From contig PXRG01000033.1 of the NCBI GenBank assembly GCA_003021105.1, positions 1 through 57,450 on the forward strand: a DNA stretch of 57,450 nucleotides, read 5' to 3'. The translations under genes were made by a program, and so were the position numbers. The stretch comes from Halobacteriales archaeon QS_1_68_17 (GTDB lineage: Archaea > Halobacteriota > Halobacteria > Halobacteriales > Haloarculaceae). Positions 51,477-57,450 of the stretch are shown in pieces (positions within the stretch are counted from its first letter, which is position 1; each line of letters starts with the position of its first letter). The notes beneath the pieces are model-generated. The model was not told where the DNA came from and did no database searches. It worked only from the letters and a program-made list of their open reading frames with translations.

Positions 51477-52733
51477 ATGGGCTTGGAATTTATTCCGGGA
51501 GCAGACCCGGCAGTAGCGGAAGCGCTGACGGGAGAGCTGGCACACCAGCGGGGCTCGCTGTACCTCGTCGCCAGCGGGAACTATCTCAGCCCGGCAGTCC
51601 TCGAGGCCCAGGGAGCAGTAGTGGCGAACGAGCGGGCGGAAGGATACCCGGGTGCCCGATACTTCGCCGGGTGCGATCACGTCGACGAAATCGAGGAACT
51701 CGCCATCGAACGGGCGCGGGAACTGTTCGGCGCGGATCACGTGAACGTCCAGCCCCACAGCGGGACGCAGTCGAACATGGGTGTCTACGTCGCGGTGCTC
51801 GACCCGGGGGACACGATTCTCTCGCTCGAACTCTCGCACGGCGGGCACCTGAGCCACGGACACCCGGCGAACTTCGCCGGACAGTACTACGACATCGTCC
51901 AGTACGGAATCGACCTCGAGACGGGGCGAATCGATTACGACGAACTGGCCGCGACGGCACGGGAACACGACCCGGCGATGATCGTCACGGGGTTCTCCGC
52001 GTATCCGCGCGAGATCGACTGGGAGCGCGTCCAGTCGGTTGCCGACGAGGTCGGTGCGTACCACATGGCCGATATCGCGCACATAACGGGGCTCGTGGCC
52101 GCGGACGAGCACCCCTCGCCGGTCGGCGTCGTCGACTTCGTCACCGGGTCCACGCACAAGAGTCTGCGCGCCGGCCGTGGCGGGTTCATCATGTGCGATG
52201 CCGACTATGCGTCGGATATCGACGCGGGCGTGTTCCCCGGATCACAGGGCGACCCGCTGATGCACAATGTCGCCGGGAAAGCGGTCGGGTTCAGGGAGGC
52301 ACTCGAACACGAGTTCGAGGAATACGCCGCACAGGTCGTCGCCAACGCCGACGCGCTGGCCGCGACGCTGACGGAACACGGCCTGGAGTTGCTCTCCGGC
52401 GGGACGGACACGCATTTGCTGTTGATCGACCTCCGGGAGTCCCACCCCGACATGACCGGCAAAGACGCCGAGTCGATCCTGGAGACCGTCGGCGTCGTGC
52501 TGAACGCGAATCCCGTGCCGGGCGACACCCGTCCGCCGACGGTCACCAGCGGCATCAGGATCGGGACGCCGGCGGTGACGACCCGGGGGTTAGACGAGAG
52601 CGACATGGAAACGCTGGGCGAACTCGTCGTCCGTGCCCTCGATAACCCGGACGACGACGAGACCATCGCCGCGATCGGGGACCGCGTCGACGACCTCTGT
52701 GACGCACACCCCCTCTACGAACAGTACGACTGA
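51477..52733 (+). CDS. Serine hydroxymethyltransferase-like PLP enzyme with changed active site
   Basis: A 418-residue fold-type I PLP enzyme, clearly SHMT-related throughout: AEGYPGARYFAGCDHVDEIEELA, NVQPHSGTQSN, SHGGHLSHGHP, D199 and H202 in MADIAHITG, and the PLP lysine K228 in TGSTHKSLRAGRGG. But the conserved SEN near the N-terminus is SGN (G34), the catalytic Tyr before AEG is Arg (R53), and the second Tyr of RYY is Phe (F63). The catalytic Glu of AEG (E55) is kept. Such changes should weaken folate-dependent transfer and point to another beta-hydroxy or D-amino acid reaction. The ATG is set by the TATA box at about 51446. Confidence 0.85.
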   Translation: MGLEFIPGADPAVAEALTGELAHQRGSLYLVASGNYLSPAVLEAQGAVVANERAEGYPGARYFAGCDHVDEIEELAIERARELFGADHVNVQPHSGTQSNMGVYVAVLDPGDTILSLELSHGGHLSHGHPANFAGQYYDIVQYGIDLETGRIDYDELAATAREHDPAMIVTGFSAYPREIDWERVQSVADEVGAYHMADIAHITGLVAADEHPSPVGVVDFVTGSTHKSLRAGRGGFIMCDADYASDIDAGVFPGSQGDPLMHNVAGKAVGFREALEHEFEEYAAQVVANADALAATLTEHGLELLSGGTDTHLLLIDLRESHPDMTGKDAESILETVGVVLNANPVPGDTRPPTVTSGIRIGTPAVTTRGLDESDMETLGELVVRALDNPDDDETIAAIGDRVDDLCDAHPLYEQYD

Positions 52734-52809
52734 TCGTTCGGGGACGGGACGGTGCCCCGGACCGAAAAGCCCGCCGACCCGCCCGACCGACAAGCGGGGC
52801 CGCTACCCG

Positions 52810-53865
52810 CTACTGTGCTGGCGTGATTCCGTGTCCGGGCCCCCGGGGACGAATGTCCGGACCGAACTCCGTGTCCACGACATCCTCTGCGAGGAGGAGA
52901 TTCCCGTCCAGGTCGACGTACTCGAAGGTCCCCATCCCTGCGACCAGGTGGGCGCTCGCGTGGATGCCGATCGCGCTCTCGAGCATGCAGCCGACCATCA
53001 ACTCGAGGTTGGCGGCCTCCGCGACGGCCGCGATCTGGGCGGCCCCCAGCAGTCCCGACTTCCCCAGTTTGACGTTGAGTACGTCGGCGGCGTGTTGCCG
53101 GACGATCCCGATCGCGTCCCCGGGAGTGAACACCGCTTCGTCGGCGGCGACCGGCACGTCGACGTGATCCCGAACCCGCGCGAGTCCAGCGACGTCGTCG
53201 CTGCGGACGGGTTGTTCGAGGACGGCCAGTTCGACGCCGTGGTTCCGGAGTTCGGTGACGAACCGCCGCGTCTCCTTCGGGGTCCATCCCTGGTTTGCGT
53301 CGACTTTCAACGCGGCGTCGGGCGCGGCCTCGTGGACTGCCAGTACCCGCTCGACGTCGTCTTCGAGGTTCGATCCGGCCTTGACCTTGAGGTCGTCGAA
53401 TCCCGCGGTCGCGGCCCGTTCCGCCCGCCTGGCAGCGCTGGCCGGCGATACGATGGGGATTGTCAGGTCGGTGCTGACGGTGGTCGGTCGGCCGCCGAAC
53501 AGCGCCGCGAGCGGCAGGTCCCGTTCCCGGCAGTAGGCATCGAGAACCGCGGTCTCGATTGCGAACGTCGTCGAGACGGCCCCCGGAAACGCGCTCCGGA
53601 CGTCGCGGACCAGCGCACGGTAGTCGCCGAGGTTTCGGCCCTCGGCCAGCGTCCCCGCGGCGCTCGCGGTCGCAACTGCCCCCTCCTGCGTTTCACCGGT
53701 GACCGGCGGGAGCGGCGATCCCTCGCCGTATCCGACGGTGCCGGCGTCGGTTTCGACGGTCACGAGCACGTTCCGTGCGGATTCCCTGGTCCCGAGGGCG
53801 ATTTCGAAGGGGTCGTCGAGCGGGCGCGACACCGGTTCCACGGTGACCTGCGTGATCGTGGTCAT
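52810..53865 (-). CDS. dgcA: Enolase-superfamily amino-acid racemase/epimerase, DgcA-like
   Basis: A 351-residue protein of the muconate-lactonising/dipeptide epimerase group. Catalytic lysines in LKVKAG and NVKLGKSGLL; metal ligands Asp in KVDANQGW, Glu in LEQPV and Asp in AADEAV. With the DUF1611 gene before it (4-bp ATGA overlap) it matches the DgcN-DgcA pair described for marine bacteria and haloarchaea, where DgcA racemises N-acetyl-D-glutamate to the L form. A dipeptide epimerase or N-succinylamino-acid racemase is the alternative. Confidence 0.82.
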   Translation of the reverse strand: MTTITQVTVEPVSRPLDDPFEIALGTRESARNVLVTVETDAGTVGYGEGSPLPPVTGETQEGAVATASAAGTLAEGRNLGDYRALVRDVRSAFPGAVSTTFAIETAVLDAYCRERDLPLAALFGGRPTTVSTDLTIPIVSPASAARRAERAATAGFDDLKVKAGSNLEDDVERVLAVHEAAPDAALKVDANQGWTPKETRRFVTELRNHGVELAVLEQPVRSDDVAGLARVRDHVDVPVAADEAVFTPGDAIGIVRQHAADVLNVKLGKSGLLGAAQIAAVAEAANLELMVGCMLESAIGIHASAHLVAGMGTFEYVDLDGNLLLAEDVVDTEFGPDIRPRGPGHGITPAQ

Positions 53866-54905
53866 AGGCTGTCGCGGACTGCTTCGAGGAGTGCCTCCGG
53901 ACCGCCGTCGTCGAACACGTCGGCCGCCGGAAGATCGTACTTCGACCCTTCGGTCCCGGGGTCACCCCACGTCGAGAGAGCAGCGACCGTGGCACCCGAA
54001 ACCGCGTCGATTGCGCGTCGTTCCGCCTCGACCCCCGCGACCGCGAACCGCTCGAAATGGGTCCGGGCGTCCCTGCCCGGGTCGTCGGCGAGCACGACCG
54101 CGTCCGGGTTCGCCCCGTGGAGGATTCCGATCGTGACGCCGGAGTAGGCGCGGTGGGTCAGTGCGGCCTGCCCCTCGACGAACACGACGTCGTGGTCGGC
54201 GGCGACGTCACAGACGAGGTCCTCGACGACGCCCGCGATGAAATCCGCCGGAACGCGGTCGACGACGACGCCGCGGTGAGCACCGACCATGATGCCGGTT
54301 TGCCCGGTCGCAACCCAGCCCGCGTCGAGGCCCGCGGCCCGCGCTGCCTTGTAAAGTTCGAACGTCGTCGTGCGTTTCCCGACCGCACAGTCGGTCCCCA
54401 TCGTGACGACGACGTCGGCGTCAACGTCGTCTACCCGCCCGTCGGCCACGCGCAGGTCGGCGTCCGCCGGTGGCTTCCGGACGTCGACCAGTTCGACGTC
54501 GCACTCGGCCGCGAGGCGCGTCCACTCCTCGTGTTCGCTCAGAAAGAGGTGGAGACCCGAGACGACGTCACAGCCTGCACGCATGGCCGACCGGATGTCG
54601 TCGATCCACGGTTCGGGGAGTTCGCCGCCGGCGGGCGCGACACCGACCACGAGAATCCCGGCCTCCGGGGCCGCTTCCAGCGCGGCCTCGACGCTGTCGA
54701 CGACCGGCACGGCAGGCACGTGCTCCCGATCCAGCACCTCGTCGGCCGTCCGGCCGGCCGACGTCGAATCGACGACCGCGCGCACGTCGAACAGTTCGCC
54801 GTGCATCACGACGCCGTTGGCCGTCTTTCCCGACGGTGTCCCGAAAGCACCCTCGGCGAGGACGATAGCCGGTGATCCCTGTTCGAACCGCGAGTACAGA
54901 TCCAT
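53862..54905 (-). CDS. dgcN: DUF1611 family protein, DgcN-like D-glutamate N-acetyltransferase
   Basis: A 347-residue protein from the ATG at 54905. An N-terminal Rossmann-like domain (SPAIVLAEGAFGTPSGKTANG) is followed by a P-loop domain with MGTDCAVGKRTTTFELYKAA and VFVEGQAALTHRAYSGVT. This two-domain DUF1611 layout is that of DgcN, which acetylates D-glutamate before racemisation by DgcA. TATA-like TTTTTATTCG (minus strand, about 54927-54936) gives a leaderless start. Overlap with dgcA implies coupled translation. Confidence 0.82.
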   Translation of the reverse strand: MDLYSRFEQGSPAIVLAEGAFGTPSGKTANGVVMHGELFDVRAVVDSTSAGRTADEVLDREHVPAVPVVDSVEAALEAAPEAGILVVGVAPAGGELPEPWIDDIRSAMRAGCDVVSGLHLFLSEHEEWTRLAAECDVELVDVRKPPADADLRVADGRVDDVDADVVVTMGTDCAVGKRTTTFELYKAARAAGLDAGWVATGQTGIMVGAHRGVVVDRVPADFIAGVVEDLVCDVAADHDVVFVEGQAALTHRAYSGVTIGILHGANPDAVVLADDPGRDARTHFERFAVAGVEAERRAIDAVSGATVAALSTWGDPGTEGSKYDLPAADVFDDGGPEALLEAVRDSL

Positions 54906-55036
54906 GCCCCTAGATTCGCGATACCGAATAAAAATGTACTCCTCGGGGGCGGCGGGTACCGACCGGTCGAATCCCGCCGCTCGAATCCGGGCGCGGCCAT
55001 CCCGCGTGGACGTGACACGATCTGAAATTCCACGAC
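54906..55036 (-). promoter_or_regulatory. dgcN promoter region
   Basis: The TATA-like TTTTTATTCG on the minus strand at about 54927-54936 lies about 27 nt upstream of the dgcN ATG. The remainder up to the MITE is GC-rich with no clear operator. Confidence 0.4.
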
Positions 55037-55150
55037 TGATAGTGATTGTTGCGATTATTTTCGCGACCACGTCACGTGAACGGTTGGTTCGCGGGCTGAA
55101 GCCCACGAATTTGACTTCTCGGCGGTAAAGAGTCCCAACAATCACTATGA
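55037..55150. mobile_element. 108-bp MITE, family 2 copy B, TGA target duplication
   Basis: Element 55040-55147 with ends TAGTGATTGTTG and its complement, flanked by TGA on both sides (55037-55039, 55148-55150). It shares the terminal TAGTGATT and the subterminal CGGCGGTAAAGA block with copy A at 19060 (opposite orientation) but the interior differs; it contains a small hairpin, GGGCTGAAGCCC. It lies between the divergent dgcN and transporter promoters. Confidence 0.82.
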
Positions 55151-55220
55151 CGTGCCAACAATGTTCCAAGAACCAAAATAATTATATAAGAGATACAAGA
55201 AGGGGGTAGTGTGGTAACGA
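55151..55220 (+). promoter_or_regulatory. Promoter of the DUF3100-type transporter
   Basis: ATTATATAAG (about 55180-55190) lies about 33 nt upstream of the ATG. TGTTCCAAGAACC (about 55161-55173) just before it has GTTC/GAAC inverted halves and shares TGTTCCA with the palindrome before the IclR gene, so it may be bound by the same regulator. Confidence 0.4.
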
Positions 55221-56111
55221 ATGTCATCAGCAACTGACAAGAATACAGACCCACCTGACGACGACGCGGACACGGACCGGTGGGAGCCGATCAGAACCGC
55301 CGGACGGTGGAGGTTTCACCTGAAAACCCACGTCACGGTGCTCTTGATCGTGATCGTCGCGGAATTCATCGGGACGAAAACGTATCCCGTCGGCCCGGGA
55401 CAAGTTGTAATCCTCCCGATGCTATACGCCGTGGTAATCGGCATCCTCCTCGGGTATCGCGTCCTGGGGGCCTACATCGACCAGCTCCGGCAGGCGATCC
55501 CGAAGGAGGTCAGCCAGATCAGCGCCCCGCTGATCGTGGTGACGCTGATGCCGCTGGGCGTGAAGTACGGGACCCTGGTCGCGCCGAACTTCTACGACAT
55601 CGTCGGAGCCGGTCCCGCGTTCGTCCTGCAGGAACTGGGCAACCTGGGAACGATCTTCCTGGCGCTCCCGATCGCGTTGCTCCTGGGTCTGAAACGCGAG
55701 TCGATCGGGGCCGCGGTGAGTATCGCGCGGGAACCGACGCTCGGGATCATCACCGACCTCTACGGGCCGGACTCGCCGGAGGGCATCGGCGTCCTCGGGA
55801 CGTATCTGACGGGGACGTTCCTCGGGACGTTGTTCTTCGGGCTGCTGGGCGGACTCGCCCCGATCACCGGCCTGCACCCTAGGGCGCTGGCGATGGCCTG
55901 CGGGATCGGGAGTGGAAGCATGATGACCGCGTGTTCGGCATCGCTGGCAGAAGTCGTCACCGCGGTCCCCGAGGACGAAGTCCTCGCGTTCGCGGCGACG
56001 AGTAATCTGCTCACCGGGCTGACCGGCGTCTACGTGGTCCTCTTCGTCGCCGTCCCGCTGATCAACAAGCTCTACGAAATCATGGAACCGGTATTCGGTG
56101 GTGGTGCCTGA
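55221..56111 (+). CDS. DUF3100-type membrane transporter subunit
   Basis: A 296-residue protein with a charged N-terminus of about 35 residues and 8-9 membrane helices. HLKTHVTVLLIVIVAEFIG and GPGQVVILPMLYAVVIGILLGYRVL are typical of DUF3100 proteins; later GLHPRALAMACGIGSGSMMTACSASLAEV has conserved Gly/Ser-rich transport-like motifs. It is followed, with a TGATG overlap, by a smaller membrane protein, so the two likely form one carrier. Beside dgcN-dgcA, a D-glutamate or related amino acid is the best guess for the substrate. Confidence 0.75.
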   Translation: MSSATDKNTDPPDDDADTDRWEPIRTAGRWRFHLKTHVTVLLIVIVAEFIGTKTYPVGPGQVVILPMLYAVVIGILLGYRVLGAYIDQLRQAIPKEVSQISAPLIVVTLMPLGVKYGTLVAPNFYDIVGAGPAFVLQELGNLGTIFLALPIALLLGLKRESIGAAVSIAREPTLGIITDLYGPDSPEGIGVLGTYLTGTFLGTLFFGLLGGLAPITGLHPRALAMACGIGSGSMMTACSASLAEVVTAVPEDEVLAFAATSNLLTGLTGVYVVLFVAVPLINKLYEIMEPVFGGGA

Positions 56112-56569
56112 TGGAGCGCAGCGAGTTCGTCCTCAACACGTTGCAGATGCTCGTCGTCGTCGGTATCATCACCATCGTCGGCAACGCGATCGGCTACGAC
56201 GCGGGGATCGTCGAGTCGATCCCCGGCATGCTGATCATCATCTCCATCGGCCTGGTGTCGTTGCTGCTGGCCCGCGAAATCCCGCTGGCGCTCCCCTCGT
56301 TCGCCTACGCGATCTTCATCGCGATGGTGCTGGCGCTGCCGTTCTCGCCCACCCAGGAACTGTTCCTGCGCTACACCGACAGGATCTCGTTTCTCGCCAC
56401 GGCGACCCCGATCCTCGCGTACGCCGGCCTGTCCGTGTCCCTGCAGATGGACCGCCTGAAGCTGATCGGCTGGAAACTCGTCGTGGTTGCCGTTTTCGTC
56501 TTCTTCGGGACCTTCTTCGGATCCGCAATGGTCGCACAGGTGATACTGGAGCTACAGGGCATCATCTGA
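56111..56569 (+). CDS. Small membrane protein, partner of the DUF3100-type transporter
   Basis: A 152-residue protein with about five membrane segments (from LNTLQMLVVVGIITIVGNAIGY to KLVVVAVFVFFGTFFGSAMVAQVIL). No soluble domain. The ATG overlaps the stop of the DUF3100 gene (TGATG), so the pair is co-translated. Family not recognised with certainty. Confidence 0.7.
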   Translation: MERSEFVLNTLQMLVVVGIITIVGNAIGYDAGIVESIPGMLIIISIGLVSLLLAREIPLALPSFAYAIFIAMVLALPFSPTQELFLRYTDRISFLATATPILAYAGLSVSLQMDRLKLIGWKLVVVAVFVFFGTFFGSAMVAQVILELQGII

Positions 56570-56749
56570 CCGAACCCCGAACCGCCGCGTTCCCTCCGGG
56601 GCCGACCCGACGGTACTCCGCCGGGTATTCCGCCCGCCCCGAACTCGTTGTGAACTCGTCCGGCGAACGTCGCATTGACCTCCTCTTCCGCGTGAACACG
56701 GAGGAATCCCACCATGGGATTTCAGGCCGAGCGAAGCGGCCTGCTGGTT
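56570..56749 (-). ncRNA. Putative TnpB right-end / guide-RNA region of the second element
   Basis: Downstream of the minus-strand tnpB stop. Two hairpins read on the minus strand: GGCCGCTTCGCTCGGCC (loop CGCT) and AATCCCATGGTGGGATT. They are followed by a purine-rich AGAGGAGGTCAATG near 56672-56690, which I take as the approximate right end of the element. Inferred from structure and position. Confidence 0.45.
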
Positions 56750-57450
56750 TCAAGACGCATACGTTCCAAGCGTCCTCTGCTGGGTTTCAGCATCGGCATG
56801 GCTGTCTTGTGGCCCGGTCAAAGAGGCCCCATCCGTAGCCGAGTCATCGTCACCAGCCTTCTGCCGGGAAGCCCGCGCGTTTTGGCGGTGACTCTCTCCA
56901 CTACGGTAGCGGTCTGCAATGTTTATCGCCCCGTTCACGTCGGCTTGGTACTCACCAACCCAACAGCCGTCGTTCGAGCATCGGAACGTCGCCTGTCGTG
57001 GCCGGTAGCCGTGTTCACCGCAGGCGTGGCACGCTTTCGACGTATTCCGGGGATTCACCGTCTCGACGGGAATCCCCTTTTCGGCGGCTTTGTAGCGAAT
57101 CTGTGCGTGGAGCTTTGCAAAGCCCCAGCCGTGCAACCGCCGGTTCATGTACGCGCCGTAGTCCATGTTCTCGCGAATGTACGTCAAGTCTTCAAGTACC
57201 AGCACCGGGTTCTCGACAGACTCGGCGTACTCCACGACCTCGCGGGTTACACGGTGGAACACATCGTCAATTCGGTCCCACAGTGCGTCACGTAGGACTC
57301 TGCGATTCGCTCACTGCCGCGCTTCTGAAGCCGTCTCTTGGCGGTGAAGTAGGTTTTGCGGAGCCGACGAACGGCTTTGCCGTCGTCGGCCCACAGTCGG
57401 GGGCGAACCGGAGAACCAGAGCCGTCACGGTGACATCTCGAAAACGCTTT
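56750..57450 (-). pseudogene. tnpB: TnpB (IS200/IS605 family), frameshifted, cut by window edge
   Basis: The C-terminal 170 codons read normally: RuvC-II Glu in VLVLEDLTYI, zinc finger with CHAC and a second cysteine pair in RCSNDGCW, RuvC-III Asp in QADVNGAIN. Upstream, the natural continuation (SERIAESY, then GDALWDRIDDVFHRVTREV) is split: KTYFTAKRRLQKRGSERIAESY is read in another frame, and restoring one G in TACGTGACG near 57292 rejoins them. So a 1-nt deletion or sequencing error. The N-terminal part lies beyond the window. It differs from the tnpB at the left edge. Confidence 0.85.

Noticed and set aside
54906-55169. N-terminal extension of DgcN up to 55169
   Set aside because: It would run through the MITE and past the TATA box; the family starts at the MDLYSRF-type ATG.

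Overview
This is a haloarchaeal (class Halobacteria) chromosome segment. The evidence is a very high G+C content, an acidic proteome, TATA boxes about 25-30 nt upstream of many start codons (leaderless transcripts), Tat-type lipoproteins, a PGF-CTERM-like surface anchor, a 64-residue CspA, a ureBCAGDEF urease operon and IS200/IS605-type TnpB genes. A family such as Haloarculaceae would fit, but I cannot fix the genus. No tRNA, rRNA or CRISPR array was recognised.

Layout. 1-800: the 3' part of a TnpB element. 0.8-7.1 kb: a sugar module with an RbsB/RbsC-like importer, its ATPase (broken by a frameshift), a PfkB-type kinase, a class I DhnA/LsrF-like aldolase and a GlpR/DeoR repressor. 7.7-18.0 kb: an oxidation module with an IclR regulator, a CoA-transferase, an aldehyde dehydrogenase, a MaoC hydratase, a surface-anchored cupredoxin, a PQQ dehydrogenase with the lanthanide-type Asp-x-Asp signature and its Tat-signal neighbour, and an iron alcohol dehydrogenase. 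18.4-25.7 kb: mixed genes, including a sensor-kinase remnant cut by a MITE, an unknown membrane protein, a dead peroxiredoxin, an epoxide-hydrolase-like protein, CspA with an apparent ACG start, and a P-type metal ATPase. 25.9-32.2 kb: the urease operon, with a heavily rearranged ureC, and a divergent nickel transporter. 32.5-37.5 kb: the urea importer urtABCDE. 38.0-44.9 kb: a PilB/PilC-type pilus or secretion operon with five small pilin-like proteins. 45.3-49.5 kb: a Ugp/Mal-type sugar importer whose ATPase is frameshifted. 50.4-56.6 kb: a probable D-glutamate catabolism locus (IclR, SHMT-like enzyme, DgcA, DgcN, two-part DUF3100-type transporter). 56.6-57.45 kb: a second TnpB, frameshifted.

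How it works together. Most genes import and pre-process small nutrients (sugars, alcohols or aldehydes, urea, D-amino acids), each module beside its own regulator. The urea genes make one unit: UrtABCDE brings urea in, UreABC hydrolyses it, UreDEFG load nickel and UreH imports nickel.

Most unusual points: (1) six copies of 108-bp MITE-like elements in two sequence families, all inserted at TGA trinucleotides, two of them exactly at stop codons; (2) frame-breaking deletions in two ABC ATPases plus a deletion and templated duplication in ureC, several with microhomology-like junctions; (3) an SHMT-like enzyme with changed catalytic residues inside the D-glutamate locus; (4) a predicted lanthanide-dependent PQQ dehydrogenase without its own signal peptide; (5) short leader ORFs overlapping the starts of ureB and urtA. 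The broken genes could be real or assembly errors; only reads or PCR can decide.
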